NCBI GenBank assembly: GCA_036389295.1
Contig: DASVQB010000048.1
Span: 10,259 to 74,258, forward strand
DNA: 64,000 bases
From: AC-37 sp036389295
Lineage (GTDB): Bacteria; Actinomycetota; Thermoleophilia; Solirubrobacterales; Thermoleophilaceae
Direction of reading: 5' to 3'
A model generated the notes under the pieces. That model saw only the letters and a list, made by a program, of their open reading frames with translations, was not told the DNA's origin and ran no database searches. Positions 34,290-43,300 of this stretch are shown here, piece after piece. Position 1 is the first letter of the stretch, and every line of letters starts with the position of its first letter. Made by a program: the position numbers and the translations under genes.

Positions 34290-35010
34290 AGGACCGCGGC
34301 GCGACCGCGAGCGCGCCCGCGTAGCCGGGCTCGAGCTCGAGGTCGGCGAACGCCCACCCCTCCGGCCCGCCCGGCGGCCGGAGCGCCAGCGCGTCGAACT
34401 TCGCGAGCGAGCCGCCGATGCCCTCGGCGGTCGCCTTGAGGTAGGCCTCCTTGCGGGTCCAGAGCCGGTAGAAGGCCGCGAGCCGCGCCTCGCCGGCGAG
34501 CGGCTCGAGCGACGCCGCCTCCTCCGGCGTGAACCAGCGCTGCGGGATCGGGTCGAGCCGCCGCTCCGCGGTCGCCTCCTCCACGTCGACGCCGACCTCG
34601 CGCCCGTGGACGACCGCCACCACCGCCCGCTCTCCGGAGTGCGACAGGTTGAAGCGGAGCCAGCCGGTAGCGGGCTCGGCCAGGAACGGCTTGCCGTGCG
34701 GCTCGCCGCAGTGGACGCACGGCGCCTGGCGGAGGACGAGCGCGGCGGGGTCGGCGTCCACGTACGCCGCGAGCAGGCGGCGGAGCGCGGTGCGGGCGTT
34801 CACGAACCGCCGCTTCGCGCCCTCGACGGCGTAGCGGCCGGCGCGCTCGCGCTCGTCGTCCGAGAGCACGGCCTCGTCAGGCGGGGCCTCGAGCGACGCG
34901 ATCCACACGTGCACCCCGTCGGCGCGGAGCCGCGGCTCGCCGCCGGTCTCCGGGGGCGCGCCCGCCTCGATCCGGACGGGCACGATCGGGCTCGCGGCGG
35001 CCTGAGTCAT
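34288..35010 (-). CDS. 4'-phosphopantetheinyl transferase (Sfp-type)
   Basis: This 240-aa enzyme transfers 4'-phosphopantetheine from CoA to carrier proteins. The motif order is normal: NARTALRRLLAAY, FNLSHSGERAVVAV (about 130-143), the Mg-binding GVDVEEA near 150, and WTRKEAYLKATAEG near 196. CVHCGEPHGKPFL contributes the substrate loop and includes a CxxC seen in some family members. ATG start in 4-bp overlap (ATGA) with the binding lipoprotein upstream. No polyketide or NRPS gene is within the window, so its carrier partner (ACP of fatty acid synthesis or a distant cluster) is unknown. Confidence 0.92.
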   Translation of the reverse strand: MTQAAASPIVPVRIEAGAPPETGGEPRLRADGVHVWIASLEAPPDEAVLSDDERERAGRYAVEGAKRRFVNARTALRRLLAAYVDADPAALVLRQAPCVHCGEPHGKPFLAEPATGWLRFNLSHSGERAVVAVVHGREVGVDVEEATAERRLDPIPQRWFTPEEAASLEPLAGEARLAAFYRLWTRKEAYLKATAEGIGGSLAKFDALALRPPGGPEGWAFADLELEPGYAGALAVAPRS

Positions 35011-35963
35011 CGCACGAGGTCGAAGACGAAGCCGTGCGCCACGTCCGGTCGCCTGCGGACGATCCCGAAGCGGGCGTCGAAGTCCGCCCACCGCTCGAGC
35101 ACGGCGCGGTCGAGCCGCAGCGGCGGGCTGAGCGCCGGCGCGACCGCGTCGAGCTGGGCCCGGACCAGTCCCGCGTCGCCGTCCCCCGCGGCGGCCACCT
35201 GCCGGACGGCCCGGCCGGGGTCGCGCAGCACCGACTCGACGCCGGCGCGGATCGCCCTCAGCGCTGCGCCGATCGCGCCGCGGCGGCGCTCCAGGGCCCG
35301 GCGGCTGGTGAACAGCACGACCTCGGGATAGCGCGGGGCTCCGTAGTCGTCCACTCTGAACTCGCGCGTCCGCACCCCGCGGCGGCGGAGCGCCACGCCC
35401 TCCGCGTTCCAGAACGCCGGCACGCCGTCGACCTTCCCCTGGACGAGGTTGGGCACCGCCGCGAACCCGATCGTCACGAGCTTCACGCGCGCGAGCCGCC
35501 CGCCGTCGCCCGCGAGGACCGCCCGCAGGACGGCCGGGTCCGAGGGGAGCCCCGAGACGCCGACGCGCCGCCCCTCCAGGTCGCGCGGGCGCCGCACGTC
35601 GCCGCGCACGAGGATCGCCGCCAACGGCCGCTGGACGAGCGCCGCGACACCGACCACGTCGCTGCCGCGCTCGAGGGCGAGGCCGAGGTCGTGGATGTCG
35701 AGGATGCCGAGGTCCGCGCGGCCGGACGCCACGAGCTTGAGCGCGTCCGGGCCGGAGCCCGGGGCCCTGATCCGGATCCGCACCCCCTCGCGCCGGTCGA
35801 GCCCCTCCCGCACGGCCGCGTAGACGGGCGCGTGCACGGCGTTCGGCGTGAAGTCGAGCGCGAGGGCGACGCTCTCCGCGCCCCTCTCGCCTCCGCCGCC
35901 GCAGCCGGCGAGGAACAGCGCCGCGACCATCGCCGCGGCCACCGTTTCAAGCCGGCCTGCCAC
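35007..35963 (-). CDS. ABC-type substrate-binding lipoprotein, NMT1/THI5-like
   Basis: This 318-aa protein starts at GTG and has a lipoprotein signal ending in ALFLAGCGGGG. LALDFTPNAVHAPVYAAVRE at about 37-56 is the THI5/NMT1 opening. GRADLGILDIHDLGLALERG, RPLAAILVRGD and ALVQGKV-type segments follow. These proteins bind HMP-type thiamine precursors or sulfonates for ABC import. No ATPase or permease gene is adjacent, so the transporter partner must be elsewhere. An alternative start 33 bp downstream (ATG, MVAALFLAGC) would give too short an n-region. It is coupled to the downstream phosphopantetheinyl transferase by ATGA overlap. Confidence 0.8.
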   Translation of the reverse strand: MAGRLETVAAAMVAALFLAGCGGGGERGAESVALALDFTPNAVHAPVYAAVREGLDRREGVRIRIRAPGSGPDALKLVASGRADLGILDIHDLGLALERGSDVVGVAALVQRPLAAILVRGDVRRPRDLEGRRVGVSGLPSDPAVLRAVLAGDGGRLARVKLVTIGFAAVPNLVQGKVDGVPAFWNAEGVALRRRGVRTREFRVDDYGAPRYPEVVLFTSRRALERRRGAIGAALRAIRAGVESVLRDPGRAVRQVAAAGDGDAGLVRAQLDAVAPALSPPLRLDRAVLERWADFDARFGIVRRRPDVAHGFVFDLVR

Positions 35964-35990
35964 GCGCGCGGACTCTACGCGACGGATTGC

Positions 35991-36019
35991 TAGACAACAT
36001 TTGAGCGTGGTGGTAACGT
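35991..36019 (+). promoter_or_regulatory. Promoter for the 36.0-36.6 kb small-gene pair
   Basis: TAGACA (35991-35996), a 17-nt spacer and TAACGT (36014-36019) form a good sigma70-like promoter in an AT-richer stretch. The predicted start of transcription is near 36025, about 24 nt before the TTG start at 36049, which supports that start over the upstream in-frame GTG at 36007. Confidence 0.5.
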
Positions 36020-36048
36020 GCCGCCTCGGCACCACCCGAAAGGACAGC

Positions 36049-36315
36049 TTGGACCTCCACGGCCCGTTCACGTTGGCCGGCAACTCCTCCGCCTGGTACT
36101 GGTTCTACTGGAACGATCCAAACGAGCGACGCCCGATGGTGATCGCCCCGCAGCCGTCGAGCATCCACGGATCGCTCGTGGTGAGCGAGACCAGAGTTCT
36201 CCACCAGCCCCCGTGGGGATCGGCGTGGCAGAGCTACTTCCAGTTCGAGGCTCGGGTCGAGAACCGCCAGTCGACGGCGCAGAGCTTCTATCTGGCAGTC
36301 GCCGGGACGGTCTGA
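36049..36315 (+). CDS. Hypothetical small beta-rich protein (88 aa)
   Basis: Not recognised. The TTG start follows GAAAGGACAGC and lies just downstream of a promoter. The 88 residues (DLHGPFTLAGNSSAWYWFYW..., ending in QSFYLAVAGTV) alternate short strands with aromatic residues and have no signal, cysteine or membrane segment. The WYWFYW cluster and SYFQFEARVENRQSTAQSFY suggest a compact beta-sandwich. The next small gene starts 12 bp downstream, so the pair is probably one operon. Codon use is slightly less GC-biased than that of the flanking genes. Confidence 0.65.
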   Translation: MDLHGPFTLAGNSSAWYWFYWNDPNERRPMVIAPQPSSIHGSLVVSETRVLHQPPWGSAWQSYFQFEARVENRQSTAQSFYLAVAGTV

Positions 36316-36327
36316 GACGAGGTCCGC

Positions 36328-36591
36328 TTGGCCGGCATACGTGCACATGTCGACGCAGAGGGACGGCTCGTGGCGACCACTCCGGTTCCCGCCGAACCGG
36401 CAACGGAGCACCGCCTCGAACGCGGAGCCGGCGAATCGCGGTTCGGCGGCTCCGCGCTGGTCGGCACGGAGCGTCCGGGACCGGGGATCGAGATCGAGAT
36501 CCCGGACGCCGAGCTCGAGTCGCTGGTGGGCCGCGAGTCCTCGCCCGACGCCCTGCACGCCAGGGTGGCGCGCGAGGTCGAGCGCTCGTAG
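36328..36591 (+). CDS. Hypothetical small acidic protein (87 aa)
   Basis: Not recognised. It starts at TTG with GAGG six nucleotides upstream. The sequence is hydrophilic and acidic, with GIEIEIPDAELESLVGR near residues 53-69 as the only ordered-looking part. It follows the 88-aa gene by 12 bp and likely shares its promoter. No homology-bearing motif is visible, and it could be a partner or regulator of the upstream protein. Confidence 0.55.
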   Translation: MAGIRAHVDAEGRLVATTPVPAEPATEHRLERGAGESRFGGSALVGTERPGPGIEIEIPDAELESLVGRESSPDALHARVAREVERS

Positions 36592-36657
36592 CGCTGCGCA
36601 GCCGGCCGGACGCCAGCCCGGGAGGACCCGACAGCCCCGCTCTCCCGTTGAGGTACG

Positions 36658-37539
36658 GTGGGTGGCGTGGACCACGTCGAGTGGGTGAACCGTCCCGAGC
36701 TTCGCCGGCCCACGCTCGTCTGCGCGTTCAAGGGCTGGAACGACGCCGGCGAGGCGGCGACCGCGGCGCTCGGCTTCCTGGTCGAGAGCTTCGACGCGAC
36801 CGAGGTCGCGCGGATCGACCCCGAGGAGTTCTACGACTTCACCGCCGTGCGGCCCACGGTCCGGCTGCAGGAGGGGCGCACGCGCGTGATCGAGTGGCCC
36901 GAGAACACCTTCCACGCCGCGCGGGTCGACGGCGCGGACCACGACCTCCTGATGTTCTCCGGCGTCGAGCCGTCGCTCCGCTGGCGCGCCTTCACCAAGG
37001 GCATGATCGACGCGGGCCGCGAGCTGGGCGTCGAGCGGGTCATCACGCTGGGTGCGCTGCTCGCCGACGTGCCGCACTCGCGGCCGGTGCCGATGACCGG
37101 CATCGCGTCCGACCAGCAGCTGGTCGAGCAGCTCGGCTTCGAGCGCTCCACGTACGAGGGCCCGACCGGGGTGGTGGGGGTGCTCCACCACGCGTGCGCG
37201 CAGGCGAGCATCCCGTCGATCTCGCTCTGGGCGTCGGTCCCGCACTACGTGGCGGCGGCCCCCAACCCGAAGGCGGCGCTGGCGCTGATCCGCAGCTTCG
37301 AGGGCGCCGCCGGCGTGGCGGTCGAGGCGCGCGACCTGGAGGAGTCGGCCGAGGACTACGAGCGGCAGGTGAGCGCCGCCGTGGCGAGCGACCCGGACGT
37401 CAAGAGCTTCGTCGAGCGGCTCGAGCAGTCGATGGACGAGGCGCTCGACGACGCGCCGCCCGAGCGGATCCCGTCCGCCGACGCCATCGCGCGCGACTTC
37501 CAGCGCTTCCTGCGCCAGCGCGGGCCCGGCGACGGCTAG
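36658..37539 (+). CDS. PAC2 family protein
   Basis: This protein of about 293 aa has the PAC2 (proteasome assembly chaperone 2) fold pattern: RPTLVCAFKGWNDAGEAATA at about 17-36, DFTAVRPTV, GVERVITLGALLADVPHSRP and a YEGPTGVVGVLHH region. PAC2 proteins are widespread in actinobacteria with a proteasome, where their exact role is unclear. The start is uncertain between GTG 36658 and GTG 36667; GAGG at 36650-36653 favours the former. It stands alone between the small-gene pair and lemA. Confidence 0.85.
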   Translation: MGGVDHVEWVNRPELRRPTLVCAFKGWNDAGEAATAALGFLVESFDATEVARIDPEEFYDFTAVRPTVRLQEGRTRVIEWPENTFHAARVDGADHDLLMFSGVEPSLRWRAFTKGMIDAGRELGVERVITLGALLADVPHSRPVPMTGIASDQQLVEQLGFERSTYEGPTGVVGVLHHACAQASIPSISLWASVPHYVAAAPNPKAALALIRSFEGAAGVAVEARDLEESAEDYERQVSAAVASDPDVKSFVERLEQSMDEALDDAPPERIPSADAIARDFQRFLRQRGPGDG

Positions 37540-37581
37540 CCGGCGCTCAAGTCGGCCGCGCCGCCGGCCGATCAGGACCCC

Positions 37582-38136
37582 ATGAGCACCACCACCTACG
37601 TCATCGGCGGCGCGCTCGTGCTGCTGATCGTGTGGCTCGTCGCCACCTGGAACTCCTTCGTCCGCTCGCGCAACAAGGTCGACGAGGCCTGGAGCGGGAT
37701 CGACGTCCAGCTCAAGCGCCGCCACGACCTGGTGCCCAACCTCGTCGAGACCGTCAAGGGGTACGCGCAGCACGAGCGGCAGACGCTCACGAGCGTGACC
37801 GAGGCCCGCGCCGCGGCGATGACCGCGGACTCGCGCGAGGACCGCGCGCAGGCCGAGGGCGTGCTCACCTCGGCGCTCGGGAGCATCCGGGCGCTCGCCG
37901 AGCAGTACCCGCAGCTCCGCGCCGCGGAGAACTTCCAGCGCCTCCAGGCCGAGCTCGCCCAGCTCGAGGACGAGATCCAGGCCGCGCGCCGGATCTACAA
38001 CGCGAACGTCCAGAACTACAACACGCGGATCCAGCTCTTCCCGAACTCGCTGATCTCGGGCGGCAGCTTCCCCCCGCGCTCGTTCTTCGAGCTCGACACG
38101 CCGGCCGACCGGGCAGTCCCCGCCGTCGCCTTCTAG
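37582..38136 (+). CDS. LemA family membrane protein
   Basis: This 184-aa protein has one N-terminal transmembrane helix (about 5-22) and the LemA coiled-coil domain with WNSFVRSRNKVDEAWSGIDV, QLKRRHDLVPNLVETVKGYA and a C-terminal NANVQNYNTRIQLFPNSLI. The C-terminus ends PRSFFELD, the usual LemA ending. LemA proteins span the inner membrane and work with an adjacent membrane protein. The gene immediately downstream (8 bp) is such a protein. ATG start. Confidence 0.93.
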   Translation: MSTTTYVIGGALVLLIVWLVATWNSFVRSRNKVDEAWSGIDVQLKRRHDLVPNLVETVKGYAQHERQTLTSVTEARAAAMTADSREDRAQAEGVLTSALGSIRALAEQYPQLRAAENFQRLQAELAQLEDEIQAARRIYNANVQNYNTRIQLFPNSLISGGSFPPRSFFELDTPADRAVPAVAF

Positions 38137-38143
38137 CGGACCG

Positions 38144-39031
38144 ATGGCCGACGCGGCGCCCACCAGCGCGGCCGCGCGTCGCGGGCAGTACTTCCGCGAG
38201 CTGGTCCGCGGGCGCACGGCGTTCTGGTCGCTGTTCGCGGGCGTGGCCGCGTCGGTGGTGTTCGGCGGCGCGCTCCACGACGTGCGGGTCGCGGCCGCGG
38301 GCCCGGTCGTCACCGCCCTCGCGATCGTGCTGATCGCCTACCAGACCGCGGCGCGCCGGGCGGAGGACGAGTTCTTCGCGTCGCTCGCCCCGACGCTCGG
38401 GCTCGAGTACACGATCCGCAGCGCGCTCCCCCCGGCCACGCCGCTCCTCGCGGCGGGCGACCGGCAGACCTGCGCGCACACGATGCAGGGGCCGCTGTTC
38501 GGCAGCCTCGGCGGTCCCGGCTGCATGCTCGCCCACTACACGTACGAGATCCGTCGCGACGTCGACGTCCACGAGGGTCAGGTGACCCACTGGACGCCGC
38601 ACCGGTTCACGGTGTGCGCGGTGGACCTCGGCGGTCCGCTCGACCGCTACCGCGGCCTCTTCCTGCGCCGGCGTCCGAGCGGCCTCAAGCTCGACCACGA
38701 CTGGCTCGACCGCGCGCCGAAGCCGCGCAAGATCGAGCTCGAGAGCGAGCGCTTCAACGACGTCTACGACCTGCGCGCCGCGCGCGACCAGGACGACTTG
38801 GCGGTGCGCGAGCTGTTCGCCCCGTCGTTCGTGGTCTGGCTCGCCGAGCACCCGCTCCAGCCGGGCTTCGAGTGCAAGGCGGGCACGCTGCTCGTCTTCG
38901 TGCCGGGCCACGAGAGCTCCGCCGGCAAGCTGACGATGCTCCACGAGGCCGCACGCGAGATCACGCGCCGGCTCGCGCGGCAGGTCGACCAGTCGGCACA
39001 GGCCGCCACGCCGGCCACGGCCGGCCGCTAG
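38144..39031 (+). CDS. LemA-associated membrane protein (DUF3137-like)
   Basis: This 295-aa protein has two transmembrane helices (about 28-44 and 53-69) and a soluble domain that begins with FFASLAPTLGLEYTIRSALP. The VFGGALHD and GPLDRYRGLFLRRR... stretches and the final SAGKLTMLHEAAREITRRLA helix are reminiscent of DUF3137-type LemA partners. The 8-bp spacing from lemA supports co-transcription and a joint role in envelope homeostasis. The family assignment is tentative. A single CAHTMQG...GC region may form a disulfide. Confidence 0.65.
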   Translation: MADAAPTSAAARRGQYFRELVRGRTAFWSLFAGVAASVVFGGALHDVRVAAAGPVVTALAIVLIAYQTAARRAEDEFFASLAPTLGLEYTIRSALPPATPLLAAGDRQTCAHTMQGPLFGSLGGPGCMLAHYTYEIRRDVDVHEGQVTHWTPHRFTVCAVDLGGPLDRYRGLFLRRRPSGLKLDHDWLDRAPKPRKIELESERFNDVYDLRAARDQDDLAVRELFAPSFVVWLAEHPLQPGFECKAGTLLVFVPGHESSAGKLTMLHEAAREITRRLARQVDQSAQAATPATAGR

Positions 39032-39050
39032 CCCGCCGGGCCGGATCGGC

Positions 39051-39707
39051 CTAGACGCGCGTGCGCTGGTGCCCCGCCGGCGTGTCGAACTCCACCCAGC
39101 GGGCGTGGCCGCCCCTGACGGCGAAGACGTTGCTGCGAACCGGCACCAAGCGCGTCGATCCGTCGTCGTCGGTGACGGTCACGGCCCGAACCCCGTTCGG
39201 AACGACGCCGAACACCGTCACCTGCCCCGACCGCGGGTCCGCCCCCAGGACCCAGGTCGAGTAGAGCCTGCCCAGCGCGACCTCCCTCAGCGACCTGCAA
39301 TCCACCGAGAAGCCTCCGCGCATGCCCCGTGGGTCGGTGCTGACCAGGCAGATCCCGCGGCTCGCGGGAGCCACCCACACGACGCTGGGACCGCGCCGCT
39401 CGGCCCTGCGCGCGAACTCCATGTTGACACCGTGCTCGCCGCCGTCCGCGAACTGGCGGCCGATCGCCAGCGGCACCTTGTCGGCGACGGTCTGAGCCCG
39501 GCCGAGCGCGGCGACGACGGCGACGTGCTCCGGCGTCACACGCTCGACCTTCCGCGTCGCTCCCTGCCCGGCATCGACGGCGGGCGGGGCCGGCTCGGAC
39601 TCGCGGCGCGGCTCGTCGCCGAGCGCCACGAGTCCGACCGCGGCGGCGGTCGCCACGACCGCCGCCGCGATGCCAAGCCGGACCCTGTTACCGGCGAGAA
39701 CGGTCAA
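39051..39707 (-). CDS. Exported hypothetical protein (218 aa)
   Basis: Not recognised. It starts at TTG 6 nt after the stop of the small secreted gene upstream. One N-terminal helix (about 10-28, LGIAAAVVATAAAVGLVAL) is a signal anchor, followed by a disordered linker and an extracytoplasmic domain with GICLVSTDPRGMRGGFSVDC, suggesting one disulfide. Short strands such as SGQVTVFGVVPNGVRAVTV repeat in the C-terminal half. It is probably co-transcribed with the secreted protein upstream. Confidence 0.65.
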   Translation of the reverse strand: MTVLAGNRVRLGIAAAVVATAAAVGLVALGDEPRRESEPAPPAVDAGQGATRKVERVTPEHVAVVAALGRAQTVADKVPLAIGRQFADGGEHGVNMEFARRAERRGPSVVWVAPASRGICLVSTDPRGMRGGFSVDCRSLREVALGRLYSTWVLGADPRSGQVTVFGVVPNGVRAVTVTDDDGSTRLVPVRSNVFAVRGGHARWVEFDTPAGHQRTRV

Positions 39708-39713
39708 GGACCG

Positions 39714-40121
39714 CTAGAACGTCTCGTTGGCCCAGCCGTAGAAGCTCGACGGGTCGCCGTTGTGGACGTACCCTCGGCCAGCCTGACCGCCCGGGTACTT
39801 GATGACGGTCGTCGTGTAGTCGCACTTCCACGCCGCCAGCCCACCGCCGTCGACGATGAAGTTCGCGCAGTGGCGGAAGGTGCCCGTGCTCGTCTCCACG
39901 AACGCGACGGTGTCCAGGTGGTGAAGCGCACCCACGCCGCAGTCCGCACCCGACGGGTAGTATTGGCTGCCGCCCCCGCTCGGGCAGAAGTAGTCGACGT
40001 ATGCGTCCGCCGGCCGTGCGGCGACCAGTGCGAATGCCGCGGCCGCCAGCACGAGCGCGACGGCCAGCGCCAGGCGCGATCGAAGCATCCGGACGCGGTC
40101 CAGGTGTACTGCTCGACTCAT
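39714..40121 (-). CDS. Small secreted cysteine-containing protein (135 aa)
   Basis: Not recognised. The ATG start follows GAGG about 8 nt upstream. A classical signal peptide (arginine n-region, hydrophobic core about 17-36) ends in ARPADA, so the mature protein would begin YVDYFCPSGGG. The mature ~95 residues contain four cysteines (FCPSGG, ADCGVG, RHCANF, WKCDYT) expected to pair outside the cell. A strong promoter lies 110-140 nt upstream, suggesting high expression. Confidence 0.8.
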   Translation of the reverse strand: MSRAVHLDRVRMLRSRLALAVALVLAAAAFALVAARPADAYVDYFCPSGGGSQYYPSGADCGVGALHHLDTVAFVETSTGTFRHCANFIVDGGGLAAWKCDYTTTVIKYPGGQAGRGYVHNGDPSSFYGWANETF

Positions 40122-40230
40122 GAGAGCCCCCTCGAGATCGGTGAGCCGCCGCGGCGGGAGTGCGCCGCGGAGCCTTTCCCCTCTGGGCGGCCACCCGACT
40201 CCTTGTCGAGCGGTCACCGCGAGTACGGCG

Positions 40231-40260
40231 ACTCTAACCTTGGCGCGAGCGCGCTGTCAA
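40231..40260 (-). promoter_or_regulatory. Strong sigma70-like promoter for the 39-40 kb secreted-protein operon
   Basis: Minus strand: consensus -35 TTGACA (40255-40260) followed after 18 nt by TAGAGT (40231-40236), or after 17 nt by TTAGAG. It lies in the 208-bp gap between the secreted-protein gene and the helicase-nuclease gene and points to the former. Nothing else is evident in this gap. Confidence 0.55.
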
Positions 40261-40329
40261 TTCTCCTTAACACTTGGAGCGGGTCGAACCGCAGACGCGT
40301 GGCCTGACTGCTCTATTTCCCTGTCGTGC

Positions 40330-43300
40330 TCACTTCTCGGCCGCCGGGCAGACGATGCGGTAGTCGCAGAACGAGCACAGCTCGAGCGACGGCTTCGGCT
40401 CGAAGCGATGGGCCATGATCCCGTCGGCGATCGCGTTCACGGTGTCGCGCACGCGCGCGAGCTCCTCATCGGAGTGCTCGACCGGCACCTTCCGGTTGTC
40501 GAGCACGTAGTAGTAGCTCTGCGCCGAGGTCTCGATCCCCCAGGCCTCGCGCGCGCCCATCTGGTAGAGCGAGAGCTGGACGTCCTCGCGCAGCTCGCGC
40601 TCGGTCTTCGGCTTGCCGGTCTTGTAGTCGATCAGCTCGTGGCGGCCGTCGGGCAGCCGGTCCACGCGGTCGACGCGCCCGCGCACGAGGTGCGGCCCGA
40701 GGCGGAACGAGAAGCTGCGCTCGAACGACACCGGCTCGGCCTGGCGCTCGCGGTCGAGCTCCCAGTAGCGGCGAAGCGCGGCCACGGCGCGCGCGCGGAA
40801 CTGGAGGTCGTCGCTCGAGTCGCCGAAGCCCGACCGCCGCCAGGCGGCCGCGAACAGCTGCATGAGGTCGTCGAGCGACCCGCCGCCCGTCGCGTGGAAG
40901 CGCTCCAGGACCTGGTGGACGACGATCCCGAAGCGCTGGTTGATGCTCGGCTCCTGCGGGATCCGGAAGACGCGCGCGAACTTGTACTTGAGCGGGCACA
41001 GGCGGTAGGTCTCGATGTCGGAGGCCGACAGCATCAGCCCCTCGCCGCGGCGCGGGATGAACGGCTCGAGCGTGTCGTCCGGCCGGACGCCCCCCGCGTC
41101 GCCGCGCTGCTCCCCGGCGGTGTCGAGCAGGTACTCGTCGAGCGCCGAGAGCCGAAACAGCTCGGCCTGCTCGGGGCTCGCGCCCTGGAGCAGCAGCTCG
41201 TTCACCTCGCCGATCGCGTCGGCCACCGACTGGCCGCCCTTGGTCCGCTCGATCAGCGCCGCCAGCTTCAGCAGCTCGAGGTAGCGGGCGACTGCGCGGG
41301 ACACGTCGAGGTAGGTGTCGAGCCGCATGTCGCCGAGCCGCCCGCCGACCTGCGCCACCGTGTCGAGCAGCTCGTCGCGCATCATCCGGAACGTCGAGTG
41401 CAGGCCCTCGGCCGGGCCGAACAGCTCCTCCTCGACGGTCTCGATCCGGCCGCGCAGCGCCGTGCGGGCCTCCTCGAGGAACGGCGACGGCCGGGTCGCC
41501 GCGCCGCGCTCGCCGGTCTCGGCGAACGACAGGACGAGCGTCTCGCGCGCGCGCGTCATCGCGACGTGGAGGAGCCGGCGCATGGCGGCCTCGTGGACCG
41601 CCTCGGGCGCGTCGCCGGACGGGGTCTCGCGGACGAGCGCCGCGGGCACCGCGTCGGGCGCCTCCCGGCGCGGGCCGGGCATCCTGGCGGCGGAGAGGCC
41701 GAGCACGATCACGTGGTCGAACTCGCGTCCCTTGGCGGCGCCGACGGCCATGACCTGCACGGCGGTCGGCAGCTCGGGCGGCGCGGCCTCCTCCTCGGGC
41801 AGTCCGGCCTCGGCGACCGCGGCGAGATAGCGGGCGAAGTCGCGCGAGGTGCCGGCCGGCTCGCGGCGCACGTAGCCCGCCGCGAGGTCGGCGAGCTTCG
41901 CGATGTTCACGAGCCGCTCGACGGTGTCGGCCTGGGCGGCGAACACCTGCTGGCGGCGGAGGCCGATCCGCTCGATCAGCCGGTGGACGAAGCGGTCCGG
42001 CGGCATCTCCTCGAACGCCCGCGACGCGGCCCGGTAGACGCGCAGGAAGGAGAGCGCGCGGTCACGGCCCTCCGGCGACAGGCCCGGCGACTCGCAGGCC
42101 GCCTCGATGCCGGAGATCATGTCGAGCTTGCGGCGGCGCGAGAGCTGCGTCAGGCGCGCGATGTCCACCGGCCGGAGCTCGACCGGCGGGCGCGACAGGG
42201 CGCGCACGACCGCGCCCGAGTCGCCCGGGTCGGCGAGCAGCCTGAGCCAGGCGAGCACGTCGCGGACCTCGGAGCGCTGGAAGTACGCGGCGGCGTCGGC
42301 GAGGCGGAACGGGATCCCGCGCTCCTCGAGGGCCGAGCCGACGAGCGGCCCGTCCGCCGCGACCGACCGGACGAGCACGCAGACCTCGCTGGGCGCGACG
42401 TCGCCCGCGGTCACGAGCCGCTCCACCTCGAGCGCGGTCCGCTGGGCCTGGGCCCGCTCCGAGCGGCAGCGCCAGAACCGGACCTTGCCGCCGGGGTCGG
42501 CCGAGACGCGCTTCTCGATCCGCTCGCACGGGCTCGCCTCGACGACGGCCTGCGCGGCGGCCACGATCCGCCGGCCCGAGCGGTGGCACTGCTCGAGGCG
42601 CACGACGCGCGCGTCCGGGTGCTCGCGCTGGAAGTCCTCGAGGTTCTTGCGGGCGGCGCCGCGGACGCGGTGGATCGACTCGTCGTCGTCGCCCGCCGCC
42701 GTCACGTTGCCGTGCTCCTCGGAGAGCAGGCGCAGCAGCGTCGCCTGCCCGAAGTCGAGGTCCTGGAGCTCGTCGACCAGCACGTGCCCGAAGCGCTCGG
42801 CCAGCCTGCGGCGGACGTGCGGGCGCGAGCGGAGCAGCTCGAACGAGCGCAGCACGAGGTCGCCCGAGTCGAGCGCGCCGCGCTCGGCCAGCAGCGCCTC
42901 GTGCCGGTCGTACACGCGCGCCAGCTCGAGCTCGCGGGCGGCGTGGGCGCGCTCGGCGTCGTCGGTCGCCGCCTCGGCGAGCGACTCGGCGTAGCGGCGC
43001 TGGTCGGCCGGGCCGACCATCTCCTCCTTCAGGCGGTCGATTCGCGAGACGAAGCTGCCGAGCAGCGGGGCCGGGTTGCCGCGGATCTCGTGGTGGCGGA
43101 GCGCGAGGTCGTCGATCCGGTCGAGGAGGAGCGCCAGCCGGTCGGCCGGGCCGACCGGGACGAAGAACGGGTCGATCCCGGCCTCGAGCGCCTCCTCGCG
43201 GAGGAGGCGAGCGCAGAACGTGGCGAACGTGCACGTCCACAGCTCCTCCCAGGGCGTCTCGATCCTCAGCTCGAGCCGCTCGCGGACGTCCGCCGCGGCC

